Of a stretch of DNA of 64,000 nt, positions 1-8,897 are shown one piece after another (position 1 is the stretch's first letter; each line of letters starts with the position of its first letter). The notes under the pieces were generated by a model. The model was given only the letters and a program-made list of their open reading frames with translations, did not search any database and had not been told where the DNA came from. A program made the position numbers and the translations under genes. The stretch is from Clostridium intestinale DSM 6191 (lineage in GTDB: Bacteria > Bacillota > Clostridia > Clostridiales > Clostridiaceae). Location: positions 495,857-559,856 of the forward strand of contig NZ_FQXU01000005.1 in assembly GCF_900130055.1 (NCBI RefSeq). Reading direction: 5' to 3'.

Positions 1-440
1 TAAAAGAAAGACTTCAAGAGGACTGGAAACAGGCTTTAAAGGCAAGAGAAAAATTTAAGGCTGAAGTTTTAAGCATGGCTAAAGCAGCTGTACTTTTAGT
101 TGAAAAAACTAACAATGTCAAAATTGAAGATGAGCAAGTTATAGAAATTTTAGCAAGAGAAATCAAGCAAAGAAAAGAAGCTATGCTTGAGTTTGAAAAG
201 GGAAATAGACAGGATCTTGTAGATAAGTCTAAGACTGAGATTGAGATTTTGCTAAATTACCTTCCTCAACAGTTAAACGAGAATGAAATTCTTGAAATTG
301 TAAAACAAGCTGCGCTTGAAGTTGGTGCCAACTCTCCTAAGGAGATGGGAAAAGTTATGGCGAAAGTCAGACCTTTAACTGTAGGCCGTGCTGATGGTAA
401 ACTTGTAAGTTCAATTGTTAAAGAATATTTAAGTAAATAA
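1..440 (+). CDS. yqeY: GatB/YqeY domain protein, 5' end cut by window edge
   Basis: The reading frame is open from base 3 through the first visible Met codon (75), so the gene begins upstream of the window. The readable sequence starts KERLQEDWKQ, which is the usual N-terminus of YqeY proteins (about 147 residues), so only a few residues are missing. The C-terminal part (LPQQL, MGKVMA, GRADGK) matches the tail domain that YqeY shares with the GatB amidotransferase subunit and is thought to bind tRNA. The exact cellular role of free-standing YqeY is not settled. It is followed by a strong terminator and then the sporulation genes yqfC-yqfD, a neighbourhood typical of clostridia. Confidence 0.9.
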   Translation, partial: KERLQEDWKQALKAREKFKAEVLSMAKAAVLLVEKTNNVKIEDEQVIEILAREIKQRKEAMLEFEKGNRQDLVDKSKTEIEILLNYLPQQLNENEILEIVKQAALEVGANSPKEMGKVMAKVRPLTVGRADGKLVSSIVKEYLSK

Positions 441-451
441 TTTTACGTTAT

Positions 452-482
452 AAAAGGAGTTCACTTTGTGAGCTCCTTTTTT
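452..482 (+). terminator. Rho-independent terminator after yqeY
   Basis: A 13-bp stem (452-464 with 468-480, one G-U pair) with a 3-nt loop is followed by a T run. It ends the yqeY transcript and separates it from yqfC. Confidence 0.88.
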
Positions 483-584
483 ACATACCATGAAATATCA
501 ATATAAATGATATTTTAAAATTTGTAATTTAATAAACCACATCATCATAAATTAATATGAAATGATTTTTTTTTGAGGGGTTTT

Positions 585-869
585 ATGGAGTCTAAGTGGA
601 ATAGAGCAAAAATGAAGTTAGCTGAAAACCTAGAAATACCAAATGATGTCATATTAAGTACGCCGAAAATAACTATCTCAAGTAATAATGAAATATCTAT
701 AGAGAATCATAAAGGGATAATAGCCTTTGAAAGAGAGTATATAAAGATAAATTCTAAAATAGGGACTATAACCATAAATGGAAAAGACTTTGAGATAGCT
801 TTTATTGGAGGTCAGACTATAGTAATTCAAGGAGAGTTCAAATCAGTAATTTATGAGGGGATGGGGTAA
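585..869 (+). CDS. yqfC: Sporulation protein YqfC (YabP/YqfC family)
   Basis: Small soluble protein of 94 residues when started at ATG 585, which has GAGGGG at 575-580 just upstream; a TTG at 573 lies before that ribosome site and is less likely. YabP/YqfC proteins are small beta-rich factors made in the mother cell under sigma-E in Bacillus. Recognisable features are the early KMKLAENLEIP segment and the ITINGKDFEI beta region. It abuts yqfD with no spacer (TAA then ATG), so translation is coupled. No convincing sigma-E promoter was identified in the AT-rich 90 bases upstream. Confidence 0.88.
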   Translation: MESKWNRAKMKLAENLEIPNDVILSTPKITISSNNEISIENHKGIIAFEREYIKINSKIGTITINGKDFEIAFIGGQTIVIQGEFKSVIYEGMG

Positions 870-2006
870 ATGGAGATATTAAAAAAACTTAAAAAGGGAA
901 CAATAACTATAGAGGTAAGAGCTATGATTCCAGAGAAATTTATCAATTTACTTTGGAGTCATGGCATTTATTCTAAAAATATTAGAAAAGTTGATTTAAC
1001 AACATTTCTTGTGGAGATAAACTTAGTAGACCTTAAAGAAGTTCAAACTATAGCCAAAAGAATAAATGCAAAAGTAAAGGTTGTTGGGAAAAAAGGTTTA
1101 GCTTTTTATCTTATAAAAGCTAAAAGGCAAGTTTCTTTATGTGTAGCTGGAATAATATTTTTGGGGGTTATGTTCTACTTGTCTACATATATTTGGAGTA
1201 TAGAGATTAACACTAAAAAAATATTGTCACCTTTTGAGATTAGAAGACAATTAAATTCATTAAATGTAAAACCTGGTGTTAAGAAAACATCTTTAGATGT
1301 TTATGCTTTAGAAAAGCAGCTAGAAGACACTAATAGCGATATAATGTGGGTAAAAGCAAGAATAGAAGGCTCTACCTTGAAGGTAGATATTGAAGAGAAG
1401 GTAAACCCACCAGAGATTAAAGAAAAAGAAGACAATGAAGGTGTAATTGCTAAGATAGACGGGGTTATAAAAAGGATTTATACAATTTCAGGAACTGCTG
1501 TTGTTAAGCCTGGTGATATAGTTAAGGCTGGAGATTTGCTTATAAAGCCATATCAAGGAAAAGAAGGGATTGAATATCCAACTAAAGCAGAAGGTAAGGT
1601 TATGGCAAGTACGGCCTATGAAAAGATATTAGAGGTACAAATAAGCGGTAAGTCAAAAGAGAGAACAGGAGAAAAAGATAAAGCTATATATGTCGAAGTT
1701 CTAGGAAAGAAAATTTATCTAAAAAAGCCTATAAAAACATATAAGGACTATGATAAAATAGAAGTCAAAGATAACTTTATAAAAAGTGAAGTTTATTATG
1801 AGGTTTCAGAGAAAGAGCTAAACTTAAACGAAGATGAGGTTAAGCTTAATGTGCTAAATAAGTCAAGAGAGGCAGTTTTAAAAGAGATTGATAAGAAAGA
1901 TACCATAGTACAAGAAATTCAAGATGTTGAAAACATAGGGGATGGAAAAATCATAATAAAAAATAAGTTTATAGTAGAGCAAGATATATCACAAATGAAC
2001 AATTAA
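870..2006 (+). CDS. yqfD: Sporulation protein YqfD
   Basis: 378 residues, the normal size for YqfD/SpoIV-associated proteins. The N-terminal ~90 residues form a small alpha/beta region, followed by one transmembrane helix (about residues 93-112, VSLCVAGIIFLGVMFY). The large outside region starts with a POTRA-like stretch (FEIRRQLNSLNVKPG) and contains IMWVKARIEG and KPGDIVKAGDLLI, the latter typical of the family. In Bacillus it is a sigma-E membrane protein of unclear function. It is translationally coupled to yqfC. In many Bacilli and Clostridia phoH follows here; in this window the next gene is the HD phosphodiesterase. Confidence 0.9.
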   Translation: MEILKKLKKGTITIEVRAMIPEKFINLLWSHGIYSKNIRKVDLTTFLVEINLVDLKEVQTIAKRINAKVKVVGKKGLAFYLIKAKRQVSLCVAGIIFLGVMFYLSTYIWSIEINTKKILSPFEIRRQLNSLNVKPGVKKTSLDVYALEKQLEDTNSDIMWVKARIEGSTLKVDIEEKVNPPEIKEKEDNEGVIAKIDGVIKRIYTISGTAVVKPGDIVKAGDLLIKPYQGKEGIEYPTKAEGKVMASTAYEKILEVQISGKSKERTGEKDKAIYVEVLGKKIYLKKPIKTYKDYDKIEVKDNFIKSEVYYEVSEKELNLNEDEVKLNVLNKSREAVLKEIDKKDTIVQEIQDVENIGDGKIIIKNKFIVEQDISQMNN

Positions 2007-2033
2007 CTTTAATAATAAAAAGTAGGTGAAACT

Positions 2034-4091
2034 ATGGCTAAGAAATTGGATAACCAAAGAAATATACAACTAAAAAGAATTTTAACTTTCTTCTTCACCT
2101 TCTTATTAGCTTTTTTGATTTTAATGACTGCTATTGTCACTAAGAAATATAATTTAAATCCAGGGGATATAGCTAATGCGGATATAAAGGCCCCTAGAGA
2201 TACAATAGATCAGATGGCTACAAAGGCTAAGGAAGATGAAGTTGTCCAGCAAATAGATAAACAGTATACATTGAAGACAGATGTATCAAAAACAGCAGAG
2301 GATAACGTAAAGAACTTTTTTCAAAAGATAATAGCACTTAAAGATTCCACAGTACAAGAGAATGACAAAATAGCTGCTATAAAAACCTTAAATGTAGTTA
2401 AGTTAGATGATGAAGACTATAAATATTTACTTTCAGTATCTAAAGAAGACATCACTTTATTTCAAAATAAGTCCTTAGAGATAATAGGACTTGTTTACAA
2501 GAAGAACATAGAAGAAGATAAGGCAGAAGATATACAAGCTGCAAAAAATGAAGTTGAAAACAACTTAAACAACAGTAGCTTTAATAGAAGACCTAGAGAT
2601 ATATTGAATCTTCTTATAACTTCTCAAATAAAACCTAACTTCTTTTATGATAAAGAAAAAACTGATGAAAAAATTCAAGAAGCACAGAAAAATGTCCCTA
2701 AGATAGTAATAAAGAAAAATCAAACTATAGTAAAAGAGGGAGAGCCTGTTACGGAGTCTCAGATAGAGCTTTTAAATGAATTAGGACTTCTTAAAAATTC
2801 TGCAGCTGGAGATAGTCTATATGTATATTTTGTATTAGGTATATTTGTAGCTGTAATATTAACTATTGAATATTTTTATATTTATAAATATTACAGAAAG
2901 ATTTTTGATAATACAAATAATCTAATACTTATAAGCATAATTAACATAATATCTTTAGTTTTAGCAAGAAGTACGGCGCTTATATCACCTTATTTAGTGC
3001 CAATGATATTTGGACCAATAATGCTTACTTTGTTATTAAACTATAAAATAAGTTTAGTAGTTAGTTTGTTAAACTGTGTACTAATAAGTGGAGTTATAAG
3101 CTTTAAACCAGAAGTTATGATTTTAGCTTTTGTTTCTAGTGTTTTAGGGTCAACTTCTCTAAGAAAAATGCAACAAAGAAATGATATTCTTTTATCAACT
3201 GCATATATAGCACTTATGTGTGCAGTGCTTACATTTTCAACAGGTACATTATTATCAAATGACATGATGGAAGTGCTTGAAAGTACAGCTATGGGGGGAG
3301 TCGGGATACTTTTATCGGGAATACTTGCTATAGGATTTTTACCCGTATTTGAAACTACATTTGATATAGTAACTACTGTTAAGTTACTAGAACTATCTAA
3401 TCCTAATAGTCCGCTGCTTAAGAAACTTTTAATGGAAGCACCAGGTACTTATCATCACTCAGTTTTAGTATCTAACTTAGCAGAGCTTGCAGCAGAAGAG
3501 ATAGGTGGTAACTCAGTATTAGCTAGAATAGGTTCTTTTTATCATGATATAGGAAAAACAAAAAGACCTTATTTCTTCAAAGAAAACCAAATAGGGAAAG
3601 ACAATCCTCACGATAAAATAACTCCGAACTTAAGTACATTGATTATAACATCACATGTTAAAGATGGACTTGAGATGGCTAAAGAATACAATTTGCCAAA
3701 GGTAATAAGAGATATTATAGCTCAACATCATGGTACAACCTTGGTTAAGTATTTTTATTATAAGATGAAAAACTCACCAGAGGGTGGAGAAGAAGTTAAG
3801 GAAGCTGATTTTAGATATCCAGGACCAATACCAGAAAGTAAAGAAGCGGGAATAATAATGTTAGCTGATTCTGTAGAAGCTGCGGTAAGGAGTATAAGTG
3901 AACCAACAAAGGGGAAAATAGAGGAAATGGTTAATAATATAATTAAAGATAAGTTGCATTCAGGTCAGTTAGACAACTGTGATTTAACTTTAAAAGACTT
4001 AACCAAAATAAGACAATGTTTTTTAAAAGTTTTAAGTGGAATATATCATGAGAGGATTGAATATCCCACAGAAGAAAAAGGAGTAAAATAA
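2034..4091 (+). CDS. pgpH: 7TM HD-domain phosphodiesterase (PgpH/YqfF family, c-di-AMP)
   Basis: 685 residues. One N-terminal membrane helix (about 17-37) precedes an extracytoplasmic 7TMR-HDED domain (about 40-255), then a block of seven helices (about 265-450) and a C-terminal cytoplasmic HD domain. The HD signature is intact: [18 protein letters not shown], and AQHHGT further on. Family members hydrolyse cyclic di-AMP to pApA, controlling potassium and osmotic balance. Position between yqfD and ybeY is the conserved one. Gene spacing to ybeY is one base, which suggests coupled translation. Confidence 0.92.
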   Translation: MAKKLDNQRNIQLKRILTFFFTFLLAFLILMTAIVTKKYNLNPGDIANADIKAPRDTIDQMATKAKEDEVVQQIDKQYTLKTDVSKTAEDNVKNFFQKIIALKDSTVQENDKIAAIKTLNVVKLDDEDYKYLLSVSKEDITLFQNKSLEIIGLVYKKNIEEDKAEDIQAAKNEVENNLNNSSFNRRPRDILNLLITSQIKPNFFYDKEKTDEKIQEAQKNVPKIVIKKNQTIVKEGEPVTESQIELLNELGLLKNSAAGDSLYVYFVLGIFVAVILTIEYFYIYKYYRKIFDNTNNLILISIINIISLVLARSTALISPYLVPMIFGPIMLTLLLNYKISLVVSLLNCVLISGVISFKPEVMILAFVSSVLGSTSLRKMQQRNDILLSTAYIALMCAVLTFSTGTLLSNDMMEVLESTAMGGVGILLSGILAIGFLPVFETTFDIVTTVKLLELSNPNSPLLKKLLMEAPGTYHHSVLVSNLAELAAEEIGGNSVLARIGSFYHDIGKTKRPYFFKENQIGKDNPHDKITPNLSTLIITSHVKDGLEMAKEYNLPKVIRDIIAQHHGTTLVKYFYYKMKNSPEGGEEVKEADFRYPGPIPESKEAGIIMLADSVEAAVRSISEPTKGKIEEMVNNIIKDKLHSGQLDNCDLTLKDLTKIRQCFLKVLSGIYHERIEYPTEEKGVK

Positions 4092-4092
4092 A

Positions 4093-4596
4093 TTGGTATA
4101 TACTGATAATAGACAATCTAAATTAGAAGTGACTAAGGAATTTCAAGAGTTTATAGAAAGTACTATAGAGTTTGCACTAAAAGAAGAAGAGGTAAAGTGT
4201 GAAACTCAGATATCTTTAATATTTGTTGATAATGATGAGATAAAAGATATAAATAGAGAAACAAGATCTATAGATAAGGAAACAGATGTATTAAGTTTCC
4301 CAATGATAGACTATGAAAAGGGAAAAGTATTTAAAGAGCAATATAGTAATTATGAGTTTGATGAAACTTATTTTGATGGTGAAGAGTTAGTACTTGGGGA
4401 TATAGTAATATCTTTAGAAAAAGCTGTTGAACAGAGAGAAGAGTATAATCATTCCTATGATAGGGAAGCTGCTTATTTAGCAGTTCACTCTGTTTTGCAT
4501 CTTCTAGGATATGATCATATGGAAGAGGATGAAAAGAAGGTCATGAGAGATAGAGAAGAGGCTATACTTAATAAATTAAATATAACAAGAGGTTAA
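4093..4596 (+). CDS. ybeY: Endoribonuclease YbeY (rRNA maturation)
   Basis: 167 residues starting at TTG 4093, with AAGGAG inside the end of the upstream gene at suitable distance. The zinc-binding HxxxHxxxxxH motif is present as [11 protein letters not shown] (about residues 131-141), and the conserved R and TDVLSFPM segment lies around residue 60-73. YbeY is a metalloendonuclease involved in 16S rRNA 3' processing and ribosome quality control. It sits in the usual order ahead of the kinase, cdd, era and recO. Confidence 0.93.
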   Translation: MVYTDNRQSKLEVTKEFQEFIESTIEFALKEEEVKCETQISLIFVDNDEIKDINRETRSIDKETDVLSFPMIDYEKGKVFKEQYSNYEFDETYFDGEELVLGDIVISLEKAVEQREEYNHSYDREAAYLAVHSVLHLLGYDHMEEDEKKVMRDREEAILNKLNITRG

Positions 4597-4608
4597 AGGG
4601 GTGATACT

Positions 4609-5307
4609 ATGAAGGTTAAAAATTTGGTGGATAGCTTTAATCATGCTATAAATGGTATAATTCATTCTGTAAGAACTCAAAGAAATATGAAAATTCACAT
4701 GTTCGCAGCAATATGTGTTTTAGGAGCGTGTTTCTTTTATGATATTTCTAAGGTTGAGTTTCTTATATTGGCAGTAACTATAACAATGGTAATAAGTGCA
4801 GAATTAATAAATACTGCTATAGAGTATGCCATAGACTCTACCACAAATTTTTATCACCCTTTAGCTAAAATAGCTAAAAATGCTGCTGCTGGAGGAGTTT
4901 TGATAACAGCAGTTAATGCGATACTAGTTGGATATATAATATTTTGGGATAAGTTAAATAGAGCAACATTTGAGGTGGTAAACAAAATAAAAAACTCTCA
5001 TCCTTATATGATATTTATTGTATTGATTATAGTGTGTATTGCGACAATAATAGTGAAGGCTATATTTGGTGAAGGAACGCCATTAAAAGGTGGTATGCCA
5101 TCAGGACATAGTGCGTTAGCGTTTTCATTAGCTACAGCTATTTCTTTAATAACAGAGGAGCCTATTATAATAAGCTTAAGCTTCATAATGGCCTTTATAA
5201 CAGCCCAGAGCAGGGTAGACTCAGAAGTACATTCTGTGGCAGAAGTTATCGTTGGTGCTATTTTTGGAACAGTTATGACTTTCATAATTTTTAAGCTTTT
5301 TAGTTAA
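4609..5307 (+). CDS. Diacylglycerol/undecaprenol kinase fused to PAP2 phosphatase
   Basis: 232 residues in two parts. Residues ~1-110 are a DgkA/UdpK-type membrane kinase with the signature AELINTAIE and three helices. Residues ~130-232 are a PAP2 phosphatase domain with PSGHS (motif 2) and SRVDSEVH (motif 3); the first KxxxxxxRP motif is not obvious, although KGGMPSGHS resembles the bacterial short form. The kinase would phosphorylate undecaprenol or diacylglycerol and the second domain could dephosphorylate a lipid phosphate, so opposite activities share one chain. Such fusions are known in Firmicutes. It lies in the ybeY-cdd-era operon, with 12-20 base gaps. Confidence 0.85.
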   Translation: MKVKNLVDSFNHAINGIIHSVRTQRNMKIHMFAAICVLGACFFYDISKVEFLILAVTITMVISAELINTAIEYAIDSTTNFYHPLAKIAKNAAAGGVLITAVNAILVGYIIFWDKLNRATFEVVNKIKNSHPYMIFIVLIIVCIATIIVKAIFGEGTPLKGGMPSGHSALAFSLATAISLITEEPIIISLSFIMAFITAQSRVDSEVHSVAEVIVGAIFGTVMTFIIFKLFS

Positions 5308-5326
5308 AATAAGAGGAGGATTACTT

Positions 5327-5734
5327 ATGGAGATAAATGTTGAAGAGCTGGTTTTAGCTGCTATAGAGATTAGAGAGCAAGCTTACGTTCCTTATTCAAA
5401 ATTTAAGGTAGGAGCAGCTGCTTTATTTGAAGATGGAAACATATATAAAGGATGTAATATAGAGAATGCTTCTTTTGGAGCAACAAATTGTGCTGAAAGA
5501 ACAGCAATATTTAATGCAGTATCAAAAGGTAATAGAAAATTAAAAGCAATAGCCGTTATAGGTGATACAGAAAAGTATACTGCACCTTGTGGTATATGCA
5601 GACAGGTAATGGCTGAATTTGCAGAAAATGAAAATATAAAAGTGATAATAGTAAAAAATTCAAAAGATTATATAATAAAAACATTAGATGAAATGTTACC
5701 AGGATCATTTACTAAAAAAGATCTTGAGATTTAG
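5327..5734 (+). CDS. cdd: Cytidine deaminase
   Basis: 135 residues, a typical tetrameric cytidine deaminase. The catalytic motif NCAERTAIF (zinc Cys and catalytic Glu, about residues 52-60) and the second zinc motif PCGICRQ (about 87-93) are complete, as is the substrate-binding CNIENASFG. It converts cytidine and deoxycytidine to uridine forms in pyrimidine salvage. RBS AGGAGGA precedes the ATG. The gene lies directly before era, as in many Firmicutes. Confidence 0.96.
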   Translation: MEINVEELVLAAIEIREQAYVPYSKFKVGAAALFEDGNIYKGCNIENASFGATNCAERTAIFNAVSKGNRKLKAIAVIGDTEKYTAPCGICRQVMAEFAENENIKVIIVKNSKDYIIKTLDEMLPGSFTKKDLEI

Positions 5735-5742
5735 GAGGAAGA

Positions 5743-6633
5743 ATGTTTAAATCAGGTTTTATAACTATAGTGGGAAGACCAAATGTAGGTAAGTCCACTT
5801 TAACTAACTATATTATGGGAGAGAAGCTATCAATAGTTTCTAATAAACCCCAAACAACTAGAAATAATATACAAACTATATTGACTGAGGAGGAGTATCA
5901 AATAGTGTTTGTTGATACTCCTGGAATACATAAACCAAAACATAAGTTAGGCGAATACATGGTTAACTCAGCGAAGGATTCTATAAAAGATGTAGACGTA
6001 GTGTTATTTTTAATAACTCCAGATGTAACAATTGGAAGAGGCGATAGATTCATATTAGAGTCTTTAAAAAATCAAAAAGCCCCTGTTTTTCTTGTAGTTA
6101 ACAAAGTAGATGAAAACACTCATGATAAGGTTGCTGAAACTTTAGTAAACTATTCAAAAGAATTTGAGTTTGCTGAAATAATACCTATATCTGCCTTAAA
6201 GGGTAAAAACGTAGATACACTTAAAGAATTAATAGTTAAGTATTTACCAGAAGGTCCTAAGTACTATCCGGAAGATATGATTACAGATGTACAGGAAAAG
6301 TTTGTTGTAGCTGAAATTGTTAGAGAAAAAGCCTTAAAGACCCTTAGAGATGAGGTTCCACATGGTATTGCTGTAGATATAATTCAAATGAAACAAAACG
6401 ACAAGGGAATGTACACAATAGAAGTAGATTTAATCTGCGAAAAAGACTCTCATAAGGGTATAATTATAGGTAAGAATGGACAGAGTTTAAAGAAGATTGG
6501 AGAAACGGCAAGATATGAAATAGAACGTTTCTTAAGAGAAAAAGTAAACTTAAAGATTTGGGTTAAAGTTAGAAAAGAGTGGAGAGATAATCCACTACTA
6601 CTTAAAGATCTAGGTTATAAGAAGCTTAAGTAA
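5743..6633 (+). CDS. era: GTPase Era
   Basis: 296 residues. G1 motif GRPNVGKS near residue 11, G3 DTPGIH near 59, G4 NKVD near 119 and the G5 SALKG near 149 are all intact. The C-terminal KH domain contains [14 protein letters not shown] (about 234-247). Era binds the 3' end of 16S rRNA and assists 30S assembly, which fits the nearby YbeY. The start ATG overlaps a strong GGAGGA site at the end of cdd, so the two are co-translated. Confidence 0.97.
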   Translation: MFKSGFITIVGRPNVGKSTLTNYIMGEKLSIVSNKPQTTRNNIQTILTEEEYQIVFVDTPGIHKPKHKLGEYMVNSAKDSIKDVDVVLFLITPDVTIGRGDRFILESLKNQKAPVFLVVNKVDENTHDKVAETLVNYSKEFEFAEIIPISALKGKNVDTLKELIVKYLPEGPKYYPEDMITDVQEKFVVAEIVREKALKTLRDEVPHGIAVDIIQMKQNDKGMYTIEVDLICEKDSHKGIIIGKNGQSLKKIGETARYEIERFLREKVNLKIWVKVRKEWRDNPLLLKDLGYKKLK

Positions 6634-6645
6634 GCGGGTGGAGAT

Positions 6646-7389
6646 ATGTCACTTTTTGAAACTCAAGGAGTTATTATAAAAACCCAGGATTTTAAGGAAA
6701 ATGATAAATTAGTTTGGATTTTTACAGAAAAGTCTGGAAAAATTACTACAATTGCAAAAGGTGCAAAGAAAGCTAAAAGTAGACATTTTTCTATAACACT
6801 TCCTTTATGTTATGGAGAGTATATGATGTTTAGAGGTAAAAATCTTTACTCATTATCAGAAGGGAAGATTATTAATTCCTTTCAAGGGTTATTAGGTAAT
6901 TTAGAAAAACTTACTTATTCATCTTATCTTTGTGAACTTATAGATATATCTTTAATAGATGGAGAAAGTAATCCAAACTTATTTAAGGATTTTGTTACTT
7001 GCTTATATTTATTAAATACCGATGCCATAGACTATGAACTTTTAGTAAGAAGCTTTGAACTTAAACTGCTTAAGTCTACAGGATATGGTTTGAACCTTAA
7101 TAACTGTGCAAACTGTGGCAAAAAGATTAATACTAGTAGTTACATCAGTCTTGCAAATTATGGAGGAATATGTGGAGAATGTACGAAAGAATATAGTATT
7201 CGTATTTCTACTGTCGCTTATAATGTATTAAGGTTTCTAAATTCTTCACCAATGGATAAGGTTCATAGGGTTAATGTAAATACAGAAATTAAGGATGAGA
7301 TATTTAAAGTAACATCAAGTATCTTTTCTTCAAACTATGCTAAAAAACCTAAAAGTTTAGAAATGTTAGAATATATAAAGGAGAGATAG
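6646..7389 (+). CDS. recO: DNA repair protein RecO
   Basis: 247 residues. The N-terminal OB fold (TQGVIIKTQDFKENDKL, with GKITTIAKGAKK) is followed by a helical region and a four-cysteine zinc motif (CANCGKK near residue 153 and CGEC near 175). RecO loads RecA on SSB-coated single-stranded DNA in the RecFOR pathway. Twelve bases separate it from era, and the downstream gene begins two bases after its stop, so it belongs to the same transcription unit. Confidence 0.94.
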   Translation: MSLFETQGVIIKTQDFKENDKLVWIFTEKSGKITTIAKGAKKAKSRHFSITLPLCYGEYMMFRGKNLYSLSEGKIINSFQGLLGNLEKLTYSSYLCELIDISLIDGESNPNLFKDFVTCLYLLNTDAIDYELLVRSFELKLLKSTGYGLNLNNCANCGKKINTSSYISLANYGGICGECTKEYSIRISTVAYNVLRFLNSSPMDKVHRVNVNTEIKDEIFKVTSSIFSSNYAKKPKSLEMLEYIKER

Positions 7390-7391
7390 CT

Positions 7392-7994
7392 GTGAGTGAA
7401 ATAACATTAGAAAAAGTAGATAAAGTAAGAGAAAGAACTAATACTACTTATGCTGAGGCAAAATATGCTTTAGAACAATGCGACGGAGATGTTTTAGAAG
7501 CGATAATATATTTGGAAAATATAAAAACATCAGAAAAAGAATCTCAAAAAGAAGGAAAGTATGAAAGCTTTGAAGAATTTAAAGCTTATATCAAAGAAGT
7601 AGTTAGAAAAGGAAACGTTACAAGAATCAAAATAAAAAAAGATGATAGAACTGTGGTAGATATACCTGTAAATGCTGGAGTAGCAGCAGGGGTTATAGCT
7701 ATAATGCTTCCACAATTATTAGCTATAGGAGTAGTTACGGCTATAGTTACTAAGCTTACTATTGAGATAACTAGAGAAAATGGAGAAGTTGAAGTAGTAA
7801 ATAAGTATATAAAAGGGGCATATGATGATATAAAAGACAAAGCATCAGATGTTGCAGAAAGTATAAAAAGCAAAGTTTCAGAAGTGAAAAACGGAGCTTA
7901 TAACAAAAGTAATACCCAAAAAAGCTCAAATGAAGAAGAAACTTTTTATACCTACACTGTTAATTTTGAAGAAGAAGAAAAAGAAACAGATTGA
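7392..7994 (+). CDS. DUF4342 protein with UBA-like N-terminus
   Basis: 200 residues starting at GTG 7392. The N-terminal ~40 residues (TYAEAKYALEQCDGDVLEAI) look like a UBA/TS-N fold as in EF-Ts. A DUF4342-type central region has a hydrophobic, Gly/Ala-rich stretch (about 95-125) that could be a membrane-associated hairpin. The C-terminus is charged with alternating K/E and no obvious fold. Function is unknown. It overlaps the recO operon end and is commonly found after recO in clostridia. No clear terminator follows. Confidence 0.8.
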   Translation: MSEITLEKVDKVRERTNTTYAEAKYALEQCDGDVLEAIIYLENIKTSEKESQKEGKYESFEEFKAYIKEVVRKGNVTRIKIKKDDRTVVDIPVNAGVAAGVIAIMLPQLLAIGVVTAIVTKLTIEITRENGEVEVVNKYIKGAYDDIKDKASDVAESIKSKVSEVKNGAYNKSNTQKSSNEEETFYTYTVNFEEEEKETD

Positions 7995-8060
7995 TAAGAC
8001 TGTAAAATAAAGAAAATAGAAGCAAATTAACATTAATGAGATGAAAATTAAAGAATCATG

Positions 8061-8175
8061 GGAATATTCAGTAAATTTAATTAATTATTCAGAAAATTTA
8101 GTATAGTAAAAGTTGTATAACATGTTATAATAATCTTGTAAATATTATAACTAATTTGAATTGTCTGAATATTCC
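8061..8175. promoter_or_regulatory. Inverted GGAATATTCAG elements flanking the ccpN-like promoter region
   Basis: GGAATATTCAG at 8061-8071 and its exact reverse complement CTGAATATTCC at 8165-8175 bracket the leader of the CBS-domain regulator; each contains the 8-bp palindrome GAATATTC. A TATAAT lies between them at 8126-8131 but without a good -35. They may be autoregulatory operator sites; this is inference. Confidence 0.35.
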
Positions 8176-8195
8176 TTGATGAAACGAGGGATAGT

Positions 8196-8825
8196 ATGAA
8201 GTTTTCCAATAGACAAGAAGAAATCATTAGGTTGGTGAAAGAAGGACAGCCTATAACATCAGAAGCCTTAGCAGAAAAATTAGGAGTAACAAGAGCGGCA
8301 ATAAGACCAGATTTATCTGTATTAACAATGATGGGAATATTAGATGCAAGACCTAAGGTAGGATATGTATATTCATCGAAGACTACAAAAAGTCGAGTTT
8401 ATGATTTTATTTCCAACATAAAAGTTAAAGATATAATGTCAAAGCCAACAATTGTTTCAGAAGAGACTATGGTATATGACGCTATTGTGTATCTTTTCCT
8501 TAAGGATGTTGGAACTCTTTTTGTTGAAAACGATGGAAATTTGACGGGAGCTGTTTCTAGAAAAGACTTTCTAAGGATAGCAATTGGAGGTACAGATATA
8601 CATAAGGTACCTGTAGGCGTCATAATGACAAGGATGCCTAATATAATTTATGCTAGTCCAGAGGATTCGGCGTTTGTTGTGGCAAAGAAAATAATAGAAC
8701 ATGAAATTGATAGCATTCCAATTATAGAAAGAGAAGCACGAGAAGATAGAGAAATAATAAAAATGGTAGGGAAGGTATCCAAAACAAATATTACGAAGCT
8801 TTTTGTAAGACTAGGAGATAGTTAA
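8196..8825 (+). CDS. ccpN: HTH and CBS-domain transcription regulator (CcpN/YqzB family)
   Basis: 209 residues. The N-terminal winged helix (RQEEIIRLVKEGQPIT, LAEKLGVTRAAIRPDL) is followed by two CBS domains (about 70-130 and 135-200; VKDIMSKPTIV and VGVIMTRMPNII). CcpN in Bacillus represses gluconeogenic genes and senses ATP/ADP through its CBS pair. Here it sits directly before ppdK, a gluconeogenic or glycolytic PEP-pyruvate enzyme, which suggests ppdK is its target. The PPDK regulatory kinase-phosphatase gene that often accompanies it is not present between the two. Confidence 0.88.
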   Translation: MKFSNRQEEIIRLVKEGQPITSEALAEKLGVTRAAIRPDLSVLTMMGILDARPKVGYVYSSKTTKSRVYDFISNIKVKDIMSKPTIVSEETMVYDAIVYLFLKDVGTLFVENDGNLTGAVSRKDFLRIAIGGTDIHKVPVGVIMTRMPNIIYASPEDSAFVVAKKIIEHEIDSIPIIEREAREDREIIKMVGKVSKTNITKLFVRLGDS

Positions 8826-8897
8826 TAGTGCAACTTTCGGGAAAGTCCCGTTAGTATATATAACAATAATTTTCGTATCGAACGGAGGAGTATTGAG

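Noticed and set aside
573..584. TTG at 573 as start of yqfC
   Set aside because: It lies before the GAGGGG ribosome site; ATG 585 is at a sensible distance after it and gives the normal family length.
4358..4392. Possible shadow gene or frameshift inside ybeY
   Set aside because: The ybeY frame is intact with all motifs; other frames show no conserved sequence.
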